Shown: positions 7,601-14,221 of the stretch, piece after piece
Numbering within the stretch: the stretch's first letter is position 1
Layout of the letters: each line of letters opens with the position of its first letter
Assembly: GCA_037447655.1 (NCBI GenBank)
Contig: JBBHKE010002190.1
Location: 1 to 16,849 of the forward strand
Direction: 5' to 3'
Source of the DNA: Zygnema cylindricum
Lineage: Eukaryota; Streptophyta; Zygnematophyceae; Zygnematales; Zygnemataceae
Length of the DNA stretch: 16,849 nucleotides
Position numbers and translations under genes: made by a program
The notes under the pieces: model-generated
Database searches by the model: none
Seen by the model: only the letters and a program-made list of their open reading frames with translations
What the model was told of the DNA's origin: nothing

Positions 7601-9552
7601 TCGGACACCATTATGGTTCTTTGTGTGCAGGTGTGAAGTCTGCGGACGATTGTACAAAGCTCTTACAATCACTCGAGCAAACGCTAGATGCAAAGGTATT
7701 CTTTGATGATTGTCGAGGTTGAGAAGAGTAATATTACCTCTTGGGACTATGGTGAAATCTCAAAATGTTGATTGAGATGTTTACCTTTTATAGTAAACAA
7801 GGACCAATAAGGTACAAATGTAGGTCAACATCTTGAGATTTCACCATAGTCCGGATAAGCTAGTTAGTAGTCTTGTTTATGTTTTTCATATCTTGGCATA
7901 AGTTTTAGACCTTTGCATCACCCAGTCGTCTTTTTTCGGGTTGTGAGCTCTTTACCACCACATTTGGTCAAAGACATGGCTTTTGCAAAGCTTGGTAAGT
8001 TTTGTCTAGTGCATTATGTTTGCTTTGATATGGTTTTTGTTTTATTCTTCTATGCCTTTGCCCAAACTTTGAACTTGTAGTATGCATTGGAGTATTTGGA
8101 TTGGCAAACTAATGCTTTGTTTGTCCTTGAAAAAAGAAAACAGGAAAGGTCTAAACTATGGATTTGGGGATGGCTGTTGTATGCCTTTTCAGCTTGTTGC
8201 TTTTAAGATTGATTCTGAAGAATGCCAAGAGGATACCTTGCAATTTGAATCGCACGTTTTCTCAGATGCCTCTAAAGGAGCTCTTGTATTTTTGGACGAT
8301 CTAAAGAACGCTTTAATAAGTTCCTTCTCGCACTGTACCAATTCAAAGGTTTGAACATATAATGAATGACTTCCAGGGAGCTTTTTGGTTTCACTTTTGT
8401 GATTATGAGGTGTTTTCAGCATTGAATTTCAGTGTGCCCTTGAAGTTGACCATATCTAGTCTATGCCTCTGTAGTTGGCTTTTCCGTTGTGTCAAATAGG
8501 GAATGAGTTAGGCATTCATATGGAAGGCCAATTTGGGATAACTGATAGTCCGTAATGGGGTCTTTTGGGGGTCCCCGGTAATTACTATCAGTCCTAAAAA
8601 TAGTATTGATTTTTATTCGATAATGCGGACACGCACACGCAACAAAATTTTAAAATTAAATGACACATCACGCGCAAATCGCGGATTTTGATGTGTACCG
8701 GTGGCACATCCAAAAAGGGTGAACCTTTTCGATACAAAATACGTTGTTGACGGACGATTGAACGGTCATCAAATATTGAGACGGTGAGAATGCATTCAAC
8801 AAAGAACAGACAAACCAGCATTGAAAATGACAAAACAGACATTTTGCAGTTTTTATTTTATTCTTAGTGCAGAAATATTGTCGCGAACCGAAAACCTTTA
8901 TGTATTTCTAAAAAATGTAGGCGAGTACAGTAGTATTACCTTTCTACGCCCTACATATTGTTCATCGTCAATTAATTGGCGACATTCGGTATCGTCAGAA
9001 AAAAAACCCCGGATGCAACTGATCAATATTTGATAATATCAAAATCGTAGATTTTTGGCATGACCACCGATACAAAATGATTTTTTAGAACTGGTGACTT
9101 GGGTTGTGCATCTACTGCAAAGCTTTTGCTTTTTTTATGATAGAATTTGGTATTTATACAGGCTGAAGCATGCACTACCAACACTTATTCTGTTATCGTA
9201 TTTGAAACGTTTTGCTGGTATTTGGCAGGATCCAATTGATCAACAAATTGCAGAAAATGAGCGGAAAAGGTGCATAAAGCGCGTGACTACCTTGTATAAC
9301 GCACTGGAGTACTGCATTGTCCATCTCGGGCTTTACTGTGCTTTTCAAGTAAGTTGTCACCCTGTGGACGACCTAAACTTGAAATGACGGTAAATCAGTG
9401 TGTCATAAAAGCTAATTGACTTTGAGATGTGTTATTCCAGTTTTAACTCATAACAAGGTTACTTTTGGCAAGTGAGCAATGTGTGAGGTATTCAGGTGCG
9501 TCTTCTCATCTTTAGGGGGCTTGCCGCCCTCCAAGGTTTCTTATTTTCTCAG
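4498..9552 (+). CDS. DCL: Dicer-like (DCL) gene, partial: helicase N-terminal region
   Basis: Plant Dicer-like proteins cut double-stranded RNA into small RNAs. Their N-terminus is a RIG-I-type helicase that grips or translocates the substrate. Here nine exons (six clear, three weaker) join in compatible phases: 4498-4678, 5223-5333, 5638-5772, 6291-6366, 7631-7695, 7909-7994, 8081-8348, 9229-9348 and 9496-9552. Together they give about 365 residues. In order they carry YQLEI (Q-motif), TGAGKT (Walker A), [10 protein letters not shown] (motif Ia), VLVMTPQ (Ib), DECHH (II) and GMTASPV (III). A linker ending [12 protein letters not shown] follows, typical of DCLs before the second helicase half. 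No helicase C-domain, DUF283, PAZ or RNase III sequence is seen downstream. The gene is either truncated or continues past large insertions. The start is unknown. The subclass is unclear, although the DECHHAQ and KGVKSADDC regions look more DCL4- or DCL3-like than DCL1-like. Confidence 0.82.
4754..4915 (+). other. Pre-miRNA-like foldback in DCL intron 1
   Basis: Arms 4766-4826 and 4839-4899 are the same length (61 nt) and pair without gaps around a 12-nt loop (4827-4838). Read as RNA, I count 49 Watson-Crick pairs, 4 G-U pairs and 8 mismatches. The longest clean run contains GCTAAATGCGGTTA opposite TAACCGCATTTAGC. Looser pairing extends outward to about 4754 and 4915 (AAGAG with CTCTT). The length of about 160 nt and the scattered mismatches suit plant miRNA precursors. 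A MITE relic is the main alternative. It lies wholly within the intron on the sense strand of the DCL transcript. Confidence 0.7.
5223..5333 (+). CDS. DCL: DCL exon 2
   Basis: 37 codons in phase 0 between acceptor TTTGCAG|C and donor GAG|GTGCAG. The sequence starts QKKSIQKL and ends [11 protein letters not shown]. It matches the DCL stretch between motifs Ia and Ib: a loop ending in a 'DxxRWxxEI' element directly before VLVMTPQ. The Gly in '[14 protein letters not shown]' sits where DCLs have their conserved (Y)YGA loop. It reads directly into exon 3 in phase. Confidence 0.8.
5638..5772 (+). CDS. DCL: DCL exon 3: motif Ib and DECH box
   Basis: 45 codons, phase 0 at both ends, acceptor CCGCAG|G and donor CGG|GTACGC. 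It starts [13 protein letters not shown] (motif Ib) and carries [16 protein letters not shown] (motif II). The DECH Asp and Glu coordinate Mg and activate the water for ATP hydrolysis; DECH is the Dicer/RIG-I form. It is very similar to plant DCLs and shows no damage. Confidence 0.92.
6291..6366 (+). CDS. DCL: DCL exon 4: motif III (TAS)
   Basis: The acceptor is GATTCAG|G and the donor AAGG|GTGAGA, ending in phase 1. It encodes [20 protein letters not shown] followed by [14 protein letters not shown] is helicase motif III, which couples ATP hydrolysis to RNA binding. EFYH and the Pro-Lys before it are typical of DCLs. The donor region is duplicated 61 bp downstream (see the separate entry). 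Confidence 0.9.
6366..6487 (+). repeat. Tandem duplication copying the exon 4 donor region
   Basis: The segment starting GGGTGAGATCTTGAGAA at 6365 is repeated with changes from 6426 (GGGTGAGTTTTTGAGAA), a 61-bp period. Both copies contain TTGTTTTTTACATTCAA-like sequence followed by AGAGAGG. The second copy supplies another GTGAG donor-like site. A second local duplication, period about 82 bp, follows: TTATTAGAAGTCGCCTTGTT near 6512 and TTGTTAGTAGTCACCTTGTT near 6594. Confidence 0.75.
6880..6943 (+). pseudogene. Direct decayed copy of DCL exon 5
   Basis: It reads [19 protein letters not shown] then DAK, clearly related to exon 5 but more diverged than the inverted copy. The duplication includes intron flanks: TATGATGAAATCTCAAGATG at 6989 lies at nearly the same distance after the exon as TATGGTGAAATCTCAAAATG does after exon 5 (7748). 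The acceptor AG is lost. Confidence 0.75.
7082..7146 (-). pseudogene. Inverted relic copy of DCL exon 5
   Basis: Read on the minus strand this gives [18 protein letters not shown] followed by FDVK. Exon 5 gives [18 protein letters not shown] followed by LDAK, so 17 of 22 residues agree. The surrounding 282-base open frame (7309-7028) is a by-product. The copy lies inverted inside intron 4, so the DCL pre-mRNA carries an antisense version of its own exon. The acceptor dinucleotide is lost. Confidence 0.85.
7417..7470 (+). repeat. Short tandem repeat ACTATTAAGGAAGGT, three copies
   Basis: Three copies of ACTATTAAGGAAGGT separated by GG or GATA, just outside the right arm of the intron 4 inverted repeat. 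The opposite arm has its own three-copy repeat, GAGTGACATGTTT, at about 6677-6713. Confidence 0.8.
7631..7695 (+). CDS. DCL: DCL exon 5 (functional-looking copy)
   Basis: The acceptor is TGTGCAG|G. GT joins the G of exon 4 to give Gly, and then [21 protein letters not shown] follows. Plant DCLs have the same 'KGVxSxxDCxxxIxxLExxLDAK' block after motif III. I end the exon at AAG|GTATTC, which joins exon 6 in frame. Reading on instead gives VFFDDCRG and then a stop. The donor is weak, and the acidic 'VEDR/K-ELE' stretch that usually follows LDAK is not found, so a small exon may be missed. Confidence 0.8.
7745..7851 (+). other. 107-nt hairpin in DCL intron 5
   Basis: Arms 7745-7771 (GACTATGGTGAAATCTCAAA, then ATGTTGA) and 7825-7851 are reverse complements over 27 nt with one difference, which is a mismatch in RNA. 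The 53-nt loop contains a small inner stem (GTTTAC...GTAAAC). A third copy of the arm sequence sits at 6989-7010 after the direct exon 5 relic. It could be a short-stemmed small-RNA precursor or a by-product of the local inverted duplications. Confidence 0.8.
7909..7994 (+). CDS. DCL: Probable DCL exon 6
   Basis: The acceptor is AGTTTTAG|A and there is a perfect donor TTG|GTAAGT. In phase 0 from exon 5 it reads [15 protein letters not shown] and stays open, ending in phase 2, which exon 7 accepts. 'ASP' fits the DCL 'F-ASP-VVR' segment that follows the exon 5 block. The rest is weakly conserved, so the call rests on splice sites and phase. Confidence 0.5.
8081..8348 (+). CDS. DCL: Probable DCL exon 7 (helicase insert region)
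   Basis: The acceptor is CTTGTAG|T. The first base completes exon 6's last codon, and 89 open codons follow to AAG|GTTTGA. The second half ([15 protein letters not shown], then [17 protein letters not shown]) resembles the poorly conserved helical insert of DCLs. The first half is odd: the alternative frame reads [20 protein letters not shown], which looks more Dicer-like. A one-base frameshift or an unrecognised splice within about 8150-8215 is therefore possible. A 269-nt open stretch in this AT-rich context supports coding origin. Confidence 0.5.
8349..9228. other. Long DCL intron with palindrome-rich insertion-like segment
   Basis: No coding signal. Positions 8539-8595 contain ACTGATAGT...ACTATCAGT around a G/C-rich centre (GGGGTC...GGTCCCC). 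8663-8696 (ACACATCA...TGATGTGT), 8691-8709 (ATGTG...CACAT) and about 8713-8729 (AAAAGG...CCTTTT) form a run of adjacent palindromes. CGATACAAAAT occurs twice (near 8730 and 9067). Higher CpG content than the surrounding intron suggests a small inserted element, but I could not fix its ends. Confidence 0.45.
9229..9348 (+). CDS. DCL: DCL exon 8: end of the helicase insert
   Basis: 40 codons in phase 0 between TTTGGCAG|G and CAA|GTAAGT. It starts [15 protein letters not shown] and ends [15 protein letters not shown]. The 'L-CI-LG-(W/Y)-CA(Y/F)Q' ending is a hallmark of plant DCLs just before the second helicase lobe. The frame is also open upstream to 9094 (a possible acceptor is TATACAG near 9161), so the exon could start earlier. 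Confidence 0.82.
9496..9552 (+). CDS. DCL: Tentative DCL exon 9
   Basis: 19 codons, phase 0, acceptor ATTCAG|G and donor [28 protein letters not shown]. It would continue the amphipathic helix after CAFQ, where DCLs have '(A)ARxLL'. Read without splicing, the frame continues to a TAG at 9643. Support is splice sites and frame only. Confidence 0.35.
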
Positions 9553-11449
9553 GTGGGTTTTGTATTTCGTTGTGACAAGAATGTAGATGAAGTTGCTTCT
9601 CCTCTCATTCGAGATGTGCTTGCATGTCAAAGTTTAGATGATTAGGTGAGCTTGATGTTCTTTAATGGACGAGTCAAGGTTTATGAGGTTATTTGGTCTC
9701 CGTTCAAATTGTCTCAAGGAAGTTACAGGACCTATGTATCCACAGAATCATGGCTCCATTGCGTTTGCTGACTGTACAAGAATGCAGGTTTAGAGACCCA
9801 GCAATGGTGTCTAAAATCTTTGAACCCTCTTTGTTTGATACTACTAATTGGAGTGCTATCATCTGAATCCGAATGGTCTCACATGGGAGGATTAGCTGTT
9901 TAAAGAATTTCATTTCTATTGTATGCCTAAAGAAATAAGGGCGTCACCAAAGTCTGTGGAGTATGCTTCTTTATTTTGGACATGTGCGTTTTTTCTTTTG
10001 GACTTTCTTGCTTGGATGCAGGATTAATGATTGACCCACTCTTGTGATTACATCTTGCTTCTTGGGGATTTTGACAAGCAACAGGATAGGTTGAATATTT
10101 TGCTTAGCTTTTGTAGAGTCTTCCTTGGCATGTTTATGCCACGCAAGTCTTGACTCGTTCCTCCTATTTGCGTGGTCTCAAAAGCCAAGCAATAGTCTAT
10201 CAGCTGTCTCACAATTCATTTATGGTAAACCACACGCTTTTTGCAATATGGACCATCGATGGCACTTCCGTTTTCTCTTTAAAATTTTTGAAAGAAACCT
10301 TTAAATCCTAATTTTCTTAATGCACCACTCATCAATCGTCGAATCAAGAAGTAATCCATTTTACCCTGTGAAGTGTCTCCACTCCGAGAGAAATGTGTAG
10401 TCTCTGGTCGGGTTGTAGTCGGGTTCCACCTCTACAGTGGAAGTTCCCGCCACCGAGACAAAGGTAGGATGCTCAGTGGCAACAGCTGCCAAGGTACCCA
10501 GTAGATCTGCACCCAACCCCTCTTCGTTAGGCCCTGTTGTCCTCCCCCCTTCCTGCTGAATGGGAGATTTCGGTTAGGTCCCGAGTGAGTCCTCGGGGCC
10601 TGTGTGGTGCAACTCTGAGACCTCCATATATCCTCAGAAAGGACAGCTTGCAAGAAGCCTCTAGGATAACCCTGACCCTTTTGTGTTTAGCAAGAATAAC
10701 TGTTTTAGCAAGAATAACTACCACCTTGGCAGGCAAAACCTTTGATCACTTTCACCCCTGTGAAGACAAGACTCCCTTCCAAGACTCCCTTCCCTGAGCA
10801 GTAAGTTATGGAGGGTCAAAGTTGACCTAGTTGACCTTTTGTAGAGAGGCTCTTTTGGAGAGAGGATCCTGTCTTCAAGTCCTATCTCACTCTAAAACAC
10901 TATCTACCGAAGTACGGCACTAATCAAAATAGTGTATTGTACAGAAAGGTAGAGGTGCGCATTAATCAAAATACTGTATCGTACAAAAAGGTACTGGAAG
11001 GTACTGGTGCAGGTACTGGTGCTGGTGCTGGTGTACTTTCAGTACGACCATTGTCGACATGGCCAACTAACCGACACATGTCATATTTGGATTCGTTCCT
11101 GAAATCTTCGTAGATGCCGTAATCCAATGTTGTCGTGCCACGTGTCGATCGTCGCCAAAATCTTACTCCGCGATCTCGGCGTCCTTTTCGACCGTCCGAT
11201 CAAACCGGTTTTTAATCGTAGCCGTTATAAATCGTTGCGCGATATTTGTTTCGCTGTCGAAACAAAATGCGCGATATCCATTGCGTATTCATACTGTACT
11301 CCGTACTTTTACAAAACTATATCCATGCGCGATGTCTATAGTTACAATTAAATGAATTTGTTAACGCGTAACAGTTTAAATATTTGTCAAACCCTATATG
11401 TCTTAGCACCAATCCTAGACTATAGGATAAAGCTACCGGCTACTTAGAG
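9553..11449. other. Gene-poor region downstream of the DCL exons
   Basis: No recognised gene. Short open pieces exist at 9750-9863 (MAPLRLLTVQECRFRDP...) and 10061-10150 (LGDFDKQQDRLNILLSFCR...) but no family is secure. At 10685-10720 TTTAGCAAGAATAACT is repeated twice. 10921-10951 and 10963-10993 are two copies of a 31-bp sequence beginning TAATCAAAATA. 10990-11038 is a GGTACTGGT/GGTGCT microsatellite. 10800-11350 is relatively rich in CpG and GTAC words, like the interior of the 640-1590 transposon and the copia LTR. Confidence 0.4.
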
Positions 11450-11492
11450 TTGACGGACGGCAAGTACCAGGATCAAATCCTGGGTCCGTCAA
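11450..11492 (+). other. tRNA acceptor/T-arm-like hairpin
   Basis: TTGACGGAC (11450-11458) pairs perfectly with GTCCGTCAA (11484-11492). Inside, CCAGG (11467-11471) pairs with CCTGG (11479-11483) around the 7-nt loop ATCAAAT. GGATCAAATCC matches the RNA polymerase III B-box/T-arm consensus (GGTTCRANNCC, one change). The D and anticodon arms are absent: only 8 nt separate the two stems. It could be a collapsed tRNA gene, a SINE fragment, or chance pairing. Confidence 0.55.
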
Positions 11493-11584
11493 GTATATTT
11501 TGGTAAATCTATCAAAATCTCACTTGTCTCTCTTTATAAGCAGCATAGGCAGCCATGGCTCTAGCTTCCTCTTCAACTTTCAGT

Positions 11585-11719
11585 GACTGCGACAAGTGTG
11601 GGAGTTGAAGAGAGGAGTTGACTGCGACAAGTGTGGGAGCTGAAGTGAGGAGTTGACTGCGACAAGTGTGGGAGCCGAAGAGAGGAGTTAGACAAGTGTG
11701 GGAGCTGAAGAGAGGAGTT
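11585..11719 (+). repeat. 35-bp minisatellite, three full and one partial copy
   Basis: Copies at 11585-11619, 11620-11654, 11655-11689 and the shortened 11690-11719 (30 bp, missing the GACTGC start). The unit is GACTGCGACAAGTGTGGGAG followed by YTGAAGAGAGGAGTT, with single-base differences between copies. Confidence 0.92.
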
Positions 11720-11789
11720 AGAAGCAGACTGCCTAGGCTTCTTTTCTTCCTTTTATTTTAGACCTAGAAAATACTTTAACAAATAACCA

Positions 11790-12335
11790 TTAATTTCTAC
11801 AAAAGGGAGTATTTCAGCCTTACCTTGGTTATAACCACTACACTCATCCACCATTTCTTTATCTCCAAATTGAATGCCTTCTACTACACCAAGCCTCTTT
11901 ATTTCCCTCAGCCTATCAAAACACACATGTCCCTACTGCTTATGTTAAATCATCGAGTTTGGAACACCAACATAGTAAGCACTCTTTTTTTCATTACTCA
12001 AGTTAAGCCTTAACATTCATTGGCTACCCGTATCTGCTGTGAAGTAGACTTCATCCCCAAACTTAGTTGTAAAGACTCCCTTTGTAGTGAAGGTACCAAA
12101 TTTTTGATCATCTAATATAAAGGTAGAGACAAGATTTTTACTCAGCTGAGGTATTTAGAGTACATCTGAGAAGGTGAGTATAGAAGTCTTACCCTCCACT
12201 AAGACTTTGAGATCTACCGAACCCACTAAATTTGTAATTGGTACTCTCCTATCCCCATACTCTATCTATACAGTAGGGATCTTTCTTAGCTTGGTAAAGA
12301 GGTGTCGGTCACGACACATATTGTTGATCTGAGAC
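11790..12335 (-). pseudogene. Old Ty1/copia relic: protease to pre-integrase zinc region
   Basis: Read on the minus strand from 12335: MCRDRHLFTKLRKIPTV, then EYGDRRVPITNLVGSVDLK, then DVL-IPQLSKNLVSTF. This is the copia protease tail (C-DRxLF, VxDGxxxPVxGxGxVxLK, LxDVLYVPxLxxNLLS). Further on it reads HKQ-GHVCFDRLREIKRLG and DECSGYNQGKAEILPF, the HHCC pre-integrase element (WHRRLGH...CxxCxxGK). Several stop codons and a frameshift make it dead. It is more decayed than the copia element to its right and has the same orientation. Confidence 0.75.
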
Positions 12336-12713
12336 GATTTCTGGTATTGAAGATAAAGAAGAGGCAACAGTAGTCATTGTAGAACAAATCAAGAGAGGAA
12401 GCTTCCACAAAGACTGATGGCAAAATAGCAACTTTGACAGATGATAACTTGCAATAAAGGGACAGAATTGTCCTTAAAATCAACCACAGTTTAGATGACA
12501 TACAGAGGAACATACACAAAAAATTTCACTCAATTTTGCTTATAAATATGTGAGATATTCATAGATGAAAAACATAAAATGTGCAGTTACAGTTTTTCCA
12601 TATCATTTGTTCCTAATAATTAAAATTCATTAAGTCCTACTTCTAAAAACTGAAACTACCCTAAGCTGTATGCTCACAGCGTGTATCTAATGGTCTACAC
12701 TAATTTGGGTAAC
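12336..12713. other. AT-rich stretch between the two copia relics
   Basis: This is probably more of the older copia relic (its gag/protease junction on the minus strand) plus flanking DNA. I cannot recognise a domain in it. Confidence 0.3.
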
Positions 12714-13357
12714 TGTTATTGCGGTTATTACCTTGACTAACGACAAAGTATCCTACTTGTGCGTTACTGTACCGTAGTACCTCAAAAACCCTAATTACTA
12801 TTTTCCAAAAACTTAATTAGTGGAACACTATTTTTTATTACACTAAACTACAAAACAATGTTTATTCAAATATTTTCAGATATCGAACCGTGCACAAAAC
12901 GTTCCAGATGCTTTGTCAAGGGTAGTCGCTAAAGTCTAGCCGACTGTGGTCGTGTAGTACGAAGCACCTGAGTGCTTCGTCACTTGTGGTCTCAAGTGAG
13001 TCACGTTTGTGGTCTCGGGTGAATCGCGTCCGTTGGAACAAATTCAATCGACCATGGTACCGTCGAACCGTACTATATATTTCCGAAATACCTGGCTCAG
13101 ATTTTGTTCGTCCGATCCTGTGAATCCAATCGTCAACTGCGTGACGCGTGTGGCTGACTGTCAGCGCCACTCCGTAAAACCTGCATACGTTCTCTTGCCG
13201 ACACGTGTCCCTGTAAAAGTACAATATACTATATTGTACTTTTGCTACTGTAACACTAATTAAGGTAAGTATTGTAGCAGAATACTTGTATTAGTACTAA
13301 AATATTCTAAGTTATTTTAGCCCTATATATTGAAATAAAGATTTCTAAATTACAACA
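12714..13357 (-). repeat. Putative 3' LTR of the copia element
   Basis: On the minus strand it begins TGTTGTAATTTAG directly after the polypurine tract (boundary 13357/13358). A TATA box (AATATATAG) lies near 13073-13082 and an AATAAA at 12861-12866. The far end is placed at 12714 because the sequence there, read outward, ends CAATAACA, giving short TGTT...AACA ends. That end is tentative because the second LTR is outside the window. Confidence 0.6.
13215..13243. repeat. Perfect 14-bp-arm palindrome in the LTR U3 part
   Basis: AAAAGTACAATATA, then C, then TATATTGTACTTTT. It lies upstream of the LTR TATA box in element orientation, where enhancer elements sit. Confidence 0.95.
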
Positions 13358-13366
13358 CTCCCTTAA
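13358..13366 (-). promoter_or_regulatory. Polypurine tract (plus-strand primer site)
   Basis: TTAAGGGAG on the minus strand lies immediately before the LTR start TGTTG. This is the usual copia primer for second-strand synthesis. Confidence 0.7.
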
Positions 13367-13384
13367 ATCTTTAGACTCAGTTAC

Positions 13385-14040
13385 TCACTTAGTCCAATAG
13401 CATCTTTGCAAAACTGTAACTTGTAACTTAAGAGCAGGAAGGGCTTTTGTTAACATGTCACCCACCATCTTCTCGTCCGGTAAATAACACAATTTAACGA
13501 CTTTTGCAAGTACTTTTTCTTTAACAAAGTGAAGTCTAGCATCCATGTGTTTGCTCTTAAAGTGATGGCTGAGGTTAGAGGCAATTGCAATGGTTGCGTG
13601 GTTGTCACACCAGATAGCCTAAAGACCAGTTTGCATACACCTAAGTTCTTGTAAAATAGACTTGACCCATAAGAGCTCTTTTAGGCCGGAAGCTTCTGCC
13701 ATATCTGACTCCATTGTTCATTGAGCTGTAACCTTCTGTAATTTGCTACTCCAACAGCAAGTTCCATGTCCAATCTTCAAAACAAAGCCGGTTGTAGATT
13801 TCCGGCTTGGCATGTCTCCATAGCTAGCATCGCTCCACGTTTGTATTTTCACCTCTCCTCCTCCAAGTACAAGCTTAAGATTTCGAGTGCCTGCAAGATA
13901 TCTCAGCACCCTTTTTGCTGCTTCCCAGTCTGTCTTTTTAGGATTTTGCAAACTTCTACTTAAGACTCCGACAGCTGCTGCAATGTCGGGTCTCGTATAC
14001 TTCATAAAAAATATAAGACTTCCGACTACTTGTGAAACTC
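13385..14040 (-). pseudogene. Copia RNase H domain, broken
   Basis: It degrades the RNA strand of the hybrid during reverse transcription. It begins VVGSLIFFMKYTRPDIAAAV (the conserved VGSLxYxxxTRPDI block), then TWSDASYGDMPSRKSTTGF with the catalytic Asp. CDNHATIAIASN (second Asp), the His-containing KSKHMDARLHFV and DMLTKALP follow. The stop at 13385-13387 is the normal end. Two in-frame stops interrupt it: TGA at 13718-13720 (in place of Ser in AQSTMES) and TAG at 13619-13621. Between 14040 and 14222 the link to RT has further stops. Confidence 0.9.
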
Positions 14041-14221
14041 TTCCTTCCCTGTCTCTAAACTCTCACAAACCATTATGCTTGAGTCTGAATCAATTCTTTC
14101 CAATTTTTTACCTGAATTCCATGGGAGTTATATATCCCTTTACATCTCTCATTGTTTTCCACATGTTACCTGTAAGCTTCGCGAGTCAACATAATCAGTC
14201 TTTGTTTTTTCTCTTTCACCT

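Noticed and set aside
9750-9863. Short plus-strand frame starting MAPLRLLTVQE
   Set aside because: Only 38 codons, no homology that I recognise and no splice support.
10061-10150. LGDFDKQQDRLNILLSF-type peptide as the start of the DCL helicase C-domain
   Set aside because: The 'L-ILLSF' pattern is suggestive, but there is no convincing splice acceptor in phase and no following motif IV-VI, so I left it out of the gene model.
10537-10797. 86-codon frame, partly GC-rich
   Set aside because: No domain, and it contains internal repeats (AGCAAGAATAACT twice, AAGACTCCCTTCC twice) that suggest non-coding DNA.
11585-11719. CRISPR-like array
   Set aside because: The units are contiguous with no unique spacers, and the context is eukaryotic, so it is a minisatellite.
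12916-13224. 102-codon minus-strand frame
   Set aside because: It lies inside the proposed LTR between the TATA box region and the polyadenylation signal and has no known motif.
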